DNA of 64,000 nucleotides, from assembly GCA_003569245.1 (NCBI GenBank), contig BGOM01000007.1, forward strand, positions 1 to 64,000, in the 5' to 3' direction. Below, one piece after another: positions 55,693 through 63,869 of the stretch (position 1 is its first letter; each line of letters begins with the position of its first letter). The stretch is from Opitutia bacterium. Its GTDB lineage: Bacteria; Verrucomicrobiota; Verrucomicrobiia; Opitutales; UBA953. The position numbers were made by a program, and so were the translations under genes. The notes below the pieces were generated by a model. The model did no database searches. It worked only from the letters and a program-made list of their open reading frames with translations, and was not told the origin of the DNA.

Positions 55693-56135
55693 GGGGTGGG
55701 GAGCGGAGTACGGAGTAAAGATTGCGGAGTACAGAGGGTGGAGGGCTCATTGCGGAGGGTAGCGTTGAGTGCTGGATCGAGTACGGAGGGCTGAGTCGAT
55801 GGACTGAATGAGGTAGGGACCAGCGTCCCTGCTGGTCCGCGGCCGACCGGGGCCGGTCAGCCCTACCTGATGGGCCTTGGCACGGGGTCAGGCACGCCAT
55901 CGCTGAGCGAGGCGAAGCCAGACCCCATGCCGGCGGCCCTGCCTGCCTCCCCGCGTACCTAAACACCACTCGCTATCTCCCGCCTTAGGTGAGCCCATCG
56001 CGGATCTTCAACCCGTTGGGTTCCTGGTTCGGTTGCTGGTGGTTGTCCGAATCATCCGTGGGCGCTCAGAAGGCCCTTGAACCGTCACGTTCTTTGTCAG
56101 GCTTTTTGTTAGAGTTCCGCTATCAGCACGAAGCC
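55693..56135. repeat. Repeat gap: GAGTAC block, REPIN, and a separate hairpin module
   Basis: No gene is seen. GAGTACGGAG/GAGTACAGAG units and GCTGGATCGAGTACGGAGGG occupy about 55700-55800. A compact REPIN follows at 55813-55866. A structured module at about 55885-55928 opens GGGGTCAGGC and closes AGCCAGACCCC around a TCGCTGAGCGA hairpin. The rest, to 56135, shows only short spurious frames. Confidence 0.6.
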
Positions 56136-56169
56136 AAAAAGACGATAACCCATTCATGGTTATCGTCTT
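56136..56169 (-). terminator. Intrinsic terminator downstream of tRNA-Ser
   Basis: Reading the minus strand, AAGACGATAACC and its perfect complement GGTTATCGTCTT enclose a 7-base loop and are followed by TTTTTGG. It is about 190 bases beyond the 3' end of the minus-strand tRNA-Ser gene, so it probably ends that transcript. Confidence 0.75.
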
Positions 56170-56170
56170 A

Positions 56171-56197
56171 GTTCCAGCTGGCGGAGAGGGAGGGATT
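56171..56197 (-). repeat. Partial copy of the tRNA-Ser 3' end
   Basis: A 27-base stretch ending GGCGGAGAGGGAGGGATT matches 56350-56376 with two mismatches. It covers the CCA end, acceptor strand and part of the T arm of the tRNA-Ser gene, in the same orientation, 179 bases away. Direct repeats of tRNA 3' ends are typical of attachment sites or of decayed tandem tRNA copies. Confidence 0.6.
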
Positions 56198-56357
56198 GGT
56201 TCGCTTCGCTCAGGGCTGCCGCCCCGTTGCCTGTGGCAACGCCCATCTCCGCGAGGCAAGCCTCGCTCCGTCGAACCCAAGGGTTCTCATCCCTCGGGGG
56301 GCGGAAAGGGTCCGATGGACTTTCATGGTGAGTTAAGTCTATCGAGCCGGTTCTAAC

Positions 56358-56445
<88 letters not shown>

Positions 56446-56559
56446 TTGTTGACCAGCTAGAAGGTGCATCAAAGGCAGGGAGGGGGGTGGGTCAAGGGAG
56501 AAGAAAGGACGCACGAAAGGCCCATGAAAAGGGCACGGGACAGGGAGAGTGCGTGGGGC

Positions 56560-56618
56560 GGACGAGCAGGGACGCTCGTCCCTACCTCTGGATACCAGGG
56601 CAGCACGCGGTGCTGCCC
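56560..56618 (-). repeat. Two tandem single REP hairpins
   Basis: On the minus strand, GTAG (56582-56585) is followed by stem GGACGAGC/GCTCGTCC (56560-56581). This is the REP arm of the REPINs with a C-to-G change compensated by G-to-C on the other side. Directly beside it, a GGGCAGCAC/GTGCTGCCC hairpin lies at about 56598-56618, preceded by GTCG. The pair ends 8 bases before the glnS stop. Confidence 0.6.
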
Positions 56619-56625
56619 CGACCCA

Positions 56626-58299
56626 TCACTTCGCCGCCAATTTAGCCCAGGAGTCCTTGAGGCCGACGGTGCGGTTGAAGACGGGCTTGCCGGGCTGCGA
56701 GTCCTTGGCGTCGACGCAGAAGTAGCCGGTGCGTTCGAACTGCACGCGCGTGGCGGGCGCGAGGGCGAGGAGGGCGGGTTCGACCTTGCCGCGGATCACG
56801 GAGAGCGAGCCGGGGTTGAGGAGGGTGCGCCAATCGACGCCTTCGGGGATGTGGTTGAGGTCCTCGTGCGAGAAGAGGCGGTCGTAGAGGCGGACCTCGA
56901 CGTCGCCGGCGTGCGCGGCGGAGACCCAGTGGATCGTGCCTTTGACCTTGCGGCCGTCCGGGGCATCGCCGCCGCGGGTGGCCGGGTCGTAGGTGCAGGT
57001 GACCTCGGTGACGTTGCCGGCGGCGTCCTTCTTGCAGCCGGTGCAGGTGACGAAGTAGCCCCAGCGCAGACGGACCTCCTGGCCGGGGGTCAGGCGGAAA
57101 TACTTCTTCTCCGGGATCTCCATGAAGTCGGCCCGCTCGATGAGCAGGGTCTTGGAGAAGGGCACCTTGCGGGTGCCGGCGGAGGGGTCCTCGGGGTTGT
57201 TGGTCGCGTCGAGCTCCTCGACCTGGCCCTCGGGGTAGTTCTCGATGACGAGCTTCACCGGGTCGAGCACCGCCATGAAGCGGGAGGAGGTCTTGTTGAG
57301 GTCATCGCGGACGGCGTGCTCGAGCAGGGCGACGTCGGAGAGGGAGTTGTGCTTGGTGATGCCGACGGTCTCGCAGAAGCGGCGGACGGCGGCCGGGGTG
57401 TAGCCGCGGCGACGCATGCCGGAGATGGTGGGCATGCGGGGGTCGTCCCAGCCGGCCACGCGCTTCTCCTGCACGAGCTCGAGCAGGCGGCGCTTGGACA
57501 TCACCGTGTAGGTGAGGTTGAGGCGGGCGAACTCGATCTGCTGGGGCTTGGCGGGGGTGTCGAGGGTGCGCAGGAGCCAGTCGTAGAAGGGGCGGTGCAC
57601 CTCGAACTCAAGGGTGCAGATGGAGTGCGTGATGCCCTCGTAGGCGTCCTCGAGCGGGTGCGCGTAGTCGTACATCGGGTAGACGCACCAGGTGTCGCCG
57701 GTGTTGTGGTGGGACGTCTTGCGGATGCGGTAGATGACCGGGTCGCGCATATGCATGTTGGGCGACGCCATGTCGATCTTGGCGCGCAGCACGGCCTTGC
57801 CCTCGTCGAACTCGCCGCGGGTCATCCGGGCGAACGCCTCGAGATTGGCGGCGACGGTGGCGTCGCGGGTCGGGCTCGGCTTGCCCGGGGTCTTCTCGTC
57901 GCCGTGGTGGGCGCGGATCTCCTCCTGGGACAGGAAGCAGACGTAGGCCTTGCCCAGCTCGATCAGCCGGATGGCGTCGGCGTGCATCCGCGCGAAGTAA
58001 TCGGACGCCTGGTAGTAGTGCGGGCCCCAGTCGAAGCCGAGCCAGCGGACGTCCTCCTTGATCGAGTCGACATACTCCACCTCCTCCTTGGCGGGGTTGG
58101 TGTCGTCCATGCGCAGGTGGCAGCGTCCCTTGAATTCCAGGGCGAGACCGAAGTTGAGGCAGATCGACTTGGCGTGGCCGATGTGGAGGTAGCCGTTGGG
58201 CTCGGGGGGGAAGCGCGTGGCGATCGCGGCGTGCTTGCCGGCGGCGAGGTCGGCGTCGACGATCTGCTGGATGAAGTGGCGGTGCGTTTCCGAGGACAT
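56626..58299 (-). CDS. glnS: Glutaminyl-tRNA synthetase
   Basis: Class Ic synthetase that charges tRNA-Gln directly. The 557-residue product shows [16 protein letters not shown] (HIGH motif near 30-45), RMDDTNP, the KMSKS-equivalent VMSKRRL, and the C-terminal anticodon-binding beta barrels ([14 protein letters not shown], then [15 protein letters not shown] and a late RTGYFCVD). The ATG at 58299 is chosen over an upstream in-frame ATG because it gives the standard [10 protein letters not shown] start. It is divergent from gltX, with a 16-bp inverted repeat in the shared 138-base upstream region. A direct GlnRS means glutamine tRNA need not depend on the amidotransferase route. Confidence 0.96.
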   Translation of the reverse strand: MSSETHRHFIQQIVDADLAAGKHAAIATRFPPEPNGYLHIGHAKSICLNFGLALEFKGRCHLRMDDTNPAKEEVEYVDSIKEDVRWLGFDWGPHYYQASDYFARMHADAIRLIELGKAYVCFLSQEEIRAHHGDEKTPGKPSPTRDATVAANLEAFARMTRGEFDEGKAVLRAKIDMASPNMHMRDPVIYRIRKTSHHNTGDTWCVYPMYDYAHPLEDAYEGITHSICTLEFEVHRPFYDWLLRTLDTPAKPQQIEFARLNLTYTVMSKRRLLELVQEKRVAGWDDPRMPTISGMRRRGYTPAAVRRFCETVGITKHNSLSDVALLEHAVRDDLNKTSSRFMAVLDPVKLVIENYPEGQVEELDATNNPEDPSAGTRKVPFSKTLLIERADFMEIPEKKYFRLTPGQEVRLRWGYFVTCTGCKKDAAGNVTEVTCTYDPATRGGDAPDGRKVKGTIHWVSAAHAGDVEVRLYDRLFSHEDLNHIPEGVDWRTLLNPGSLSVIRGKVEPALLALAPATRVQFERTGYFCVDAKDSQPGKPVFNRTVGLKDSWAKLAAK

Positions 58300-58331
58300 G
58301 GCGGCGGGGCGGGCGGGGTCGCCCAAGCCCT

Positions 58332-58432
58332 AGGAATAGACGGAAAGGCCTCGGAAGGGAAAGGGGAATGTGGGGCGGGGCCCGGGCGCCGCTTAAATAA
58401 CTTCCCCTTGGCTCGGCTTTCCGTCTATTCCT
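58332..58432. promoter_or_regulatory. Shared inverted leader motif between glnS and gltX
   Basis: The 16-base sequence CTTTCCGTCTATTCCT occurs at 58417-58432 on the plus strand, 5 bases before the gltX ATG. Its perfect copy at 58332-58347 on the minus strand lies 32 bases before the glnS ATG. Flanking bases are also similar (CTTCCCCTTGG against CTTTCCCTTCC). Both divergent genes thus carry the same element in the same sense, suggesting a common promoter or regulator site. AT-rich GCTTAAATAAC lies between. Confidence 0.5.
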
Positions 58433-58437
58433 TGGGC

Positions 58438-59793
58438 ATGTCCACCGTCCGCGTGCGTTTCGCGCCCAGCCCCACCGGGTTCTTCCATATCGGCAGCGCC
58501 CGCACGGCCCTGTTCAACTGGCTCTACGCCCGGCACACCGGCGGGAAGTTCATCCTGCGCATCGAGGATACCGACAAGGAGCGCAACTCCGACGCCTTCC
58601 TGCAGGTGATCCTGGATTCCATGCGGTGGTTGGGGATGGACTGGGACGAAGGTCCCGGCGTGGGCGGCGATTTCGGTCCGTACTTCCAGTCCCAGCGCAA
58701 CGAGCTGTACCGCGCCAAGCTCCGGGAGCTGGCCGACAAGGGGCGGGCCTACGAGAAGGACGGCGCCTGGTGGCTGCGTCTCGAGGGCGCCCGCTCGACG
58801 GTCTTCGACGACCACCTGAAGAAGGAAATCGAGAAGGTCGACGCCGCCCCGATGGTGCTCGATGACCTGGTCCGTGGTCGCGTCGAGCGCGCCGAGGACC
58901 GCGACTTCGTGATCTTCCGCTCCAACGGCGAGCCGGTCTTCCATTTCGTCAACGTGGTCGACGACATCGAGATGAAGATCACGCACGTGATCCGCGGCGA
59001 GGACCACCTCTCCAACACCTCGAAGCACCTCGAGCTCTTCAAGGCCTTCGGCGTCGAGCCGCCGAAGTACGCCCACATCCCGCTCATCCTCAAGACCGAC
59101 GGTCCGGGCAAGATGTCCAAGCGCGACCGGGGCGCCCTCATCGAGGAATACCAGCAGCGCCGCTACCTCCCCGAGGCCGTGCGCAACTACCTCTGCCTGC
59201 TCGGGTGGACGCCCACGGACGGGCGCGAGGTCCTGCCCATCGCCGACATCATCGCGCAGTTCGAGGTCGGCGCCGTGCACCAGTCCAACGCCCGGTTCGA
59301 CGAGCGGAAGATGGCGAACGTCAACATGCAGACGCTCCGCGCCTTGCCCCCGGCCCAGTTCGCCACGCTCGCCCGCCCGGTGCTGGCGGACGCCGGCGTC
59401 ATCGATGCCCAGGTGACCGACGCCCGCCTGCAGGAAGTCCTCGCGGTGGTCCAGGAGAAGGCCGTCTCGCTGGAGCACCTGCCCGACTTCGTGCGGTTCT
59501 TCTTCACCGACGACTTCAAGAAGGACGAGAACGCGCTGGCCAACCTCACCAAGAAGGGCGGCGATCCGCAGGCCCGCGTGGCCGAGATCCTGCCCGCCCT
59601 CGCGGGCTGCGAATGGACCGAGCCCGCGATGGATGCGGCCTTCGCCGCCGTCGGCGCGGCCCAGGGCCGCAAGCCGACCGACTACTTCGCCCCGGTGCGC
59701 TTCGCCGTCTCCGGTCAAGGCGGTGGCGCCCACCTGCAGGGTGTGCTGCGCGTCCTCGGCAAGGAGAAGGTGTTGAAGCGGTTGAAGGGGTGA
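58438..59793 (+). CDS. gltX: Glutamyl-tRNA synthetase
   Basis: Class Ib synthetase that charges tRNA-Glu. The 451-residue product carries [18 protein letters not shown] (HIGH-type motif, 9-26), [11 protein letters not shown], the [12 protein letters not shown] block and GKMSKRDRG (KMSKS). The C-terminal helical anticodon-binding region ends [13 protein letters not shown], typical of non-discriminating or discriminating GluRS alike. The start at 58438 is the ATG before [13 protein letters not shown]; the frame stays open far upstream only as the antisense of glnS. Divergent from glnS across a shared regulatory gap. Confidence 0.96.
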   Translation: MSTVRVRFAPSPTGFFHIGSARTALFNWLYARHTGGKFILRIEDTDKERNSDAFLQVILDSMRWLGMDWDEGPGVGGDFGPYFQSQRNELYRAKLRELADKGRAYEKDGAWWLRLEGARSTVFDDHLKKEIEKVDAAPMVLDDLVRGRVERAEDRDFVIFRSNGEPVFHFVNVVDDIEMKITHVIRGEDHLSNTSKHLELFKAFGVEPPKYAHIPLILKTDGPGKMSKRDRGALIEEYQQRRYLPEAVRNYLCLLGWTPTDGREVLPIADIIAQFEVGAVHQSNARFDERKMANVNMQTLRALPPAQFATLARPVLADAGVIDAQVTDARLQEVLAVVQEKAVSLEHLPDFVRFFFTDDFKKDENALANLTKKGGDPQARVAEILPALAGCEWTEPAMDAAFAAVGAAQGRKPTDYFAPVRFAVSGQGGGAHLQGVLRVLGKEKVLKRLKG

Positions 59794-60120
59794 GGGGGTG
59801 GGGAAGAGAGAGTACAGAGTACAGAGTACAGAGTGCAGAGTACAGAGTACGGAGGGCTGGATCGAGTGCTGAGTCGATGGGAGGCAGAGGGGGCAAACTG
59901 GTACGGTGACACGGGGGCAAGGGCTTACCTGTTGCCTCCCGTCGCGCGCTCAGCGCGCGGGTAGGGACCAGCGTCCCTGCTGGTCCGCGGTATGTGAGAG
60001 CCGACATGAGGTCAGGTACGCTATCGCTACGCGAGGCGAAGCCAGACCCCATGCCGCGGCCGACCGGGACGGTCAGCCCTACCTGAGTCACGCCGGGATG
60101 CGGCCGATCAACGGGTCGGC
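59794..60120. repeat. Repeat gap with a REPIN carrying a nested insertion
   Basis: No gene is seen. GAGTACAGAG units are repeated in tandem at about 59807-59850, followed by GGCTGGATCGAGTGCTGAGT (about 59853-59872). A GCGCGCT/AGCGCGC hairpin sits at 59944-59957. The REPIN starts with GTAG at 59961 and ends with CTAC at 60082. Between its two arms is about 65 extra bases holding GAGGCGAAGCCAGACCCC, the same hairpin module that stands alone at about 55885-55928. Confidence 0.65.
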
Positions 60121-60130
60121 GAACCCACCC

Positions 60131-60160
60131 AAACAAAAAGGGGAGGCCAGAGCCTCCCCT
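60131..60160 (-). terminator. Intrinsic terminator of the PpiD-like gene
   Basis: On the minus strand an 8-bp stem GGGGAGGC/GCCTCCCC (60140-60159) with a 4-base loop is followed by TTTTTGTTTGGG, about 23 bases beyond the gene's stop. Its U-tract matches that of the terminator at 35236. Confidence 0.8.
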
Positions 60161-60182
60161 GCGGTCGCTTCGGCGGCGAGTC

Positions 60183-61784
60183 TCAGCGGACGGCCTTCGG
60201 CGCGGGGATGAGGTCCTGCATCAGTCCGTCGGCGGCTTGGTTGCGCTGGCGGCTGGAGATGAACTGCTTGAACTCGTTGAGCTCCTCGGGCTTCACGGCT
60301 TCCTTGGGCAGCTCGCTCTTGGCGGCGCGGATAAAGACGTGGTCGCCGTTGTCGATCCGGATGGCCGGGGTGATCTTGTTGAGGCCGGCCAGCTCGATGG
60401 CCTGCAGCGTGTCCTCCTCGGCGCCGCGGACAGTATCCGGCAGGTTGGTCATGGAGAAGGGGGCGGGAGAGGAGAGCTTGAGACCGCGCGCCTTGGCGCT
60501 CTCGGCGAAGGATTTGCCCGCCGCGGCGTCGGCCTGCAGCCCTTGCGAGAGCTTCAGCAGCTCGGCCTTGAGCAGGCGCTTGCGCTCGTCGTCGCGCCAG
60601 TTGTCGGTCGCGAGCTTGGCGGCTTCCTTGAATTCGGGCAGGCGGGATTCGGTGCGCTTCACCAGGGTCAGGAAGACGACGGAGTCCTCGGTGCGGTAGA
60701 CTTCGGTGCGCCATTCCTTGTCGGTCAGCTCGCCGGCCGCGCGGAGGGCCTCGGCGGGCACTTTTTCGACGGTCGGAGCCGACCCGGCGTCGAAGGCGGG
60801 CAGCGTCTTGACGACGGCGCCGCGGTCCTTGAGCCACTGGGCGAAGCCGGCGTTATCGGCCTTGGTGGCGTCGGTCGGGAACTTCTCGGCCAGCTCGTCG
60901 GAAACCTGGCCGGCGAGGCCGGTGACGGCGCGGTCCTGGCGGATGATCTTCTCGATCTCGGCACGCTTGGCGATGGCCTGTTCCTTCACCTTGCCCGTCT
61001 CGAACTTGAACTTCTCGGCCAGGTTGTAGCCATAGTTCACGATCTCGTCGTCGGTGATGGGGGCGGTGTCAGCGGTCAGCTTGGAGACCGTGACGGCGGC
61101 GACCTCCACGCGGGGCGGCAGGCGGTAGGCCTCCTTGTTCTTCTCGAAGGCCTCCTTGATCTTGGCCTCGTCGTCGGTGATGGTCGGCTTGAAGTCCTTG
61201 GCGGCGAACGTCGCGACGTCCGTCGTCCAGAGCGTGCGCGAGCGGTCCAGCTGGCGCTTCAGCAGGCCGGCGGTGGCGTGGCCCTTGCCGGACAAAGTCG
61301 TGTAGAGTTTGTTGATGCGCCACGTGTCCTTGATGAAGGTCTCGTAGCGGATGGCGGCCTCCTGCTCGTTGACGCTCAGCTGGCGGGAAGCGAAGGCGAT
61401 GAACTTGGCCACCCCGTCATCGGACGGCTTGCCGTCGGCGCCGGTGGCGAACATCTGGGACATCTGGCGGGCGATGCGGCGAACCTCGCCCTCGGTCGGC
61501 TCGGGGATGCCCAGTTCATCGGCCAGGTGTAGCTCGGCGATGCGCTGCTGGATCGTCAGTCCTTGGATACGGCCCAGGGAGAACGTCTGGCAGTCGAAGT
61601 AGTAGCGCTGGCGGTTGCGCGAGTCGGCAAGGTCGACCCCCATGTAGCGAAGCTCGGAGTTCGGGCCGAGGGCTCCTCGCCCGGCGAAGCCGTAGCCGAC
61701 GAAGGAGACGACCACGATCACCAGCAGGAAGCCGAAGATGGTGCGGTGGTGCTTGGAGGTGGCGTTCTGTAGCCAGGTAATCAT
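60183..61784 (-). CDS. PpiD/SurA-N-type membrane-anchored periplasmic chaperone
   Basis: The 533-residue product has one N-terminal TM helix (IFGFLLVIVVVSFVGYGFAG, about 16-35) following a short cytoplasmic basic segment. A periplasmic SurA/PpiD N-like region (QQRIAELHLADELGIPEPTE, RIARQMSQMFATGADG) is followed by long helical stretches and a C-terminal section resembling a degenerate parvulin-like module (EFKEAAKLATDNWRDDERKR). This layout fits the inner-membrane PpiD family that assists exported proteins leaving the Sec channel. Whether the PPIase domain is active is not clear. Given the large secretome here, such a chaperone is plausible. Followed by a strong terminator. Confidence 0.8.
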   Translation of the reverse strand: MITWLQNATSKHHRTIFGFLLVIVVVSFVGYGFAGRGALGPNSELRYMGVDLADSRNRQRYYFDCQTFSLGRIQGLTIQQRIAELHLADELGIPEPTEGEVRRIARQMSQMFATGADGKPSDDGVAKFIAFASRQLSVNEQEAAIRYETFIKDTWRINKLYTTLSGKGHATAGLLKRQLDRSRTLWTTDVATFAAKDFKPTITDDEAKIKEAFEKNKEAYRLPPRVEVAAVTVSKLTADTAPITDDEIVNYGYNLAEKFKFETGKVKEQAIAKRAEIEKIIRQDRAVTGLAGQVSDELAEKFPTDATKADNAGFAQWLKDRGAVVKTLPAFDAGSAPTVEKVPAEALRAAGELTDKEWRTEVYRTEDSVVFLTLVKRTESRLPEFKEAAKLATDNWRDDERKRLLKAELLKLSQGLQADAAAGKSFAESAKARGLKLSSPAPFSMTNLPDTVRGAEEDTLQAIELAGLNKITPAIRIDNGDHVFIRAAKSELPKEAVKPEELNEFKQFISSRQRNQAADGLMQDLIPAPKAVR

Positions 61785-61879
61785 CGGGTCACCTTGCCCA
61801 CCCCTTCGGCCCCTGTCAATCAGTCCAGCGGACCCGCCCTTGCGCTTGCGCCAGAGGGGGTTAGCCCCACTTTATCCCC

Positions 61880-62371
61880 GTGCTCAAGCCCATCCAGTGC
61901 ATCGTCGCCGTCGCCCGCAATGGCGTCATCGGGGCCGCCGGCCGGCTGCCGTGGCACCTGCCCGAGGACCTGGCGTGGTTCCTGGACGCGACCCGCGGGG
62001 GTATCATGATCGAGGGACCCGCTTGCTACGCGGAGCTTGGCAAGGCCTTGGAAGGGCGGGGCACCGTCGTCGTCTCGCGCGACCCCGCGAAGACCTTCCC
62101 CGGCGCCGAGCGCGCCGCCGACCTCACCGAGGCGGTGCGCATCGCCCAGGCGATGCCCTGGTCCGGCCCCGTCTGGGTCACCGGGGGCGAACGTATCTAC
62201 GCCGAAGGTCTCCCGCTCTGCTCCAAGCTCCTCATCACGCGCATCCATCGCGACTACGAGGGCGACCGCCGCTTCCCCGCCGACTGGCAGCGCCACTTCG
62301 CGCGCCGGACCTGGTCCAAGGACGGCGAGCATGAGGGGGTGAAGTATACGTTCGAGGTCTGGGAGAGGTAG
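61880..62371 (+). CDS. folA: Dihydrofolate reductase, divergent
   Basis: The enzyme reduces dihydrofolate to tetrahydrofolate with NADPH. The 163-residue protein begins at GTG. The substrate side is well conserved: CIVAVARNGVIGAAGRLPWHLPEDLAWF, with the acidic residue of LPEDL in the DHFR position, and the late VWVTGGERIYAEGLP. The cofactor-binding G-R-(K/R)-T segment expected after the first third instead reads GIMIEGPACYAEL, which is unusual. Either this is a divergent DHFR with altered cofactor contacts, or a DHFR-fold relative. It is divergent from the PpiD-like gene and followed by a repeat gap. Confidence 0.85.
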   Translation: MLKPIQCIVAVARNGVIGAAGRLPWHLPEDLAWFLDATRGGIMIEGPACYAELGKALEGRGTVVVSRDPAKTFPGAERAADLTEAVRIAQAMPWSGPVWVTGGERIYAEGLPLCSKLLITRIHRDYEGDRRFPADWQRHFARRTWSKDGEHEGVKYTFEVWER

Positions 62372-62375
62372 GAGT

Positions 62376-62515
62376 CGAGACAGGGCTGGGGCTTGGGCCA
62401 GGGGCAGGAATCAGGGGCAGGGTAAGTGTCAGGGACAGGGAAAGCCGAGTGTCCCTCCGCCTTTTTACATAATCCTTCCCCTTCCCCTGACCCTGTCCCT
62501 AAATCATAGTATCCC
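62376..62515. repeat. AGGGACAGGG-type inverted intergenic repeat
   Basis: Purine-rich blocks (ATCAGGGGCAGGGTAAGTGT, then CAGGGACAGGGAAAG; about 62408-62443) face the complementary CCCCTTCCCCTGACCCTGTC at about 62476-62495, separated by about 35 bases. The same block is seen at 29.42, 34.89, 35.06, 44.44 and 45.63 kb. Confidence 0.55.
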
Positions 62516-62523
62516 CACGCCCC

Positions 62524-63801
62524 ATGCTTCTCCCCCTGCTTTTCCTGGCCGCGACGATGCCCGCCACGATCGACGACGAGTCTAAGGTGCCGCCGTATAC
62601 CTTGCCGGACCCGCTGGTCGACAACGCGGGCCACAAGGTCGTGGACGCCAAGCAGTGGCGCGAGTCGCGCCGGGCGGAGGTGATGAAACTGGTCGAGGAA
62701 AATATCTACGGGCGCACGCCTGATACGCGAGCGCGGCAGCAGGCTGCGGTGTCCGAGGTGGTCGAGACTTCCGCCGCGGCCTTGGGCGGCAAGGCCACCC
62801 GCACGCAGCTCAAGGTCTGGCCGATCGGCAAGTCGGGCCCGGCCTTCGATCTCCTGCTCTACGTGCCCAACGGGGCGAGCCGTCCCGTGCCGGCTTTCTT
62901 GGGTCTCAATTTCGGCGGCAACCATACCGCCGTGGAGGATAAGGCCGTGCTTCTGCCGTCCACCTGGGTCTCGAAACAGTGGGCCGCGACCGATGGTTCG
63001 AACCGCGCCACCGAGAAAGGGCGGGGCGGACAGGCCTCGCGCTGGCAGGTCGAGACTCTGATCGCCCGTGGCTACGCGCTCGCGACGGTGTATTGCGGGG
63101 ATTTCGAGCCGGACTTTCCGGAGGGCTGGAAGCAGGGCTTCCGCGCGGCGCTCTCGCCCGAGGGCGCGAACACGGCGTGGAAGGATGGCGACTGGGCTTG
63201 CATCGGCGCTTGGGCCTGGGGCCTCTCGCGTTCCCTCGATGCTCTGGCGAAGATTCCCGCGGTCGATGCCCGGCGTGTCGCGGTGATCGGCCATTCTCGC
63301 CTCGGCAAGGCCTCGCTCTGGGCGGGCGCGCAAGACGAGCGCTTCGCCCTCGTCATTTCCAACGAGTCCGGCTGCGGTGGCGCGGCGCTGGGCAAGCGGA
63401 TCTTCGGCGAGACCGTCGGCATCATCGCCGGCGCCTACCCCGGGCGCGGCTTCCCGCATTGGTTCACGGGGCGCTACGCCGGCTTCGCCGAGAAGGAGCA
63501 CCTCATGCCGATCGACCAGCACCACCTCCTCGCTCTCGTCGCCCCGCGGCCGCTTTATGTCGCCAGCGCCGTGGAGGATCGCTGGGCCGACCCCAAGGGT
63601 GAGTTCCTTGGGGCCCTGGCCGCGGACCCCGTCTTCAGGCTCCTCGGCCAGTCCGGACTCGGTACGGACGTCTACCCGGCGGTCGGCCAGCGGGTCGGCC
63701 AATCCATCGGCTACCATGTGCGCGCCGGCAAGCATGACGTCACCTTGGAGGATTGGCAGGCCTACCTGGACTTCGCCGACCGGGTGATGCCCGCGAAATG
63801 A
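62524..63801 (+). CDS. Secreted CE15-like glucuronoyl esterase
   Basis: CE15 enzymes cleave ester bonds between glucuronic acid of xylan and lignin alcohols. The 425-residue exported protein (signal LLPLLFLAATMPA) has the alpha/beta hydrolase elements of the family: LGLNFGGNHT, the nucleophile region VIGHSRLGKASLWAG (S258; a GHSRxGK form rather than the fungal GCSRxGK), NESGCGGAALGKR, and IDQHHLLALVAPRPLY with the catalytic His. Bacterial members, many from Verrucomicrobia, show this variant. Along with the sulfatases it fits degradation of uronic-acid-containing polysaccharides. The start is preceded by CCCCACGCCCC and a repeat gap. Confidence 0.9.
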   Translation: MLLPLLFLAATMPATIDDESKVPPYTLPDPLVDNAGHKVVDAKQWRESRRAEVMKLVEENIYGRTPDTRARQQAAVSEVVETSAAALGGKATRTQLKVWPIGKSGPAFDLLLYVPNGASRPVPAFLGLNFGGNHTAVEDKAVLLPSTWVSKQWAATDGSNRATEKGRGGQASRWQVETLIARGYALATVYCGDFEPDFPEGWKQGFRAALSPEGANTAWKDGDWACIGAWAWGLSRSLDALAKIPAVDARRVAVIGHSRLGKASLWAGAQDERFALVISNESGCGGAALGKRIFGETVGIIAGAYPGRGFPHWFTGRYAGFAEKEHLMPIDQHHLLALVAPRPLYVASAVEDRWADPKGEFLGALAADPVFRLLGQSGLGTDVYPAVGQRVGQSIGYHVRAGKHDVTLEDWQAYLDFADRVMPAK

Positions 63802-63869
63802 GGGCCGACCCTCAATTGTAGTATCGTCAAGCGACCTCGTCCCCCTCATTTTGAATCATCTACCCCGGC

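Noticed and set aside
55989-56171. Small plus-strand frame (60 residues) between repeats and the tRNA
   Set aside because: It overlaps the tRNA terminator, has no ribosome-binding site and no recognisable sequence; treated as chance.
56008-56280. Minus-strand 90-residue frame beyond tRNA-Ser
   Set aside because: It reads through the partial tRNA copy and the terminator; composition looks non-coding.
56464-58437. Very long plus-strand open frame leading into gltX
   Set aside because: It is the antisense of glnS and stays open only because of strong GC bias at third positions; its Val/Gly/Asp/Leu-rich translation matches no family, and glnS is complete on the other strand.
59804-59850. Possible CRISPR-like array of GAGTACAGAG units
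   Set aside because: Units of about 7-10 bases repeat without spacers; this is a simple tandem repeat within a mosaic intergenic region, and no cas gene is present.
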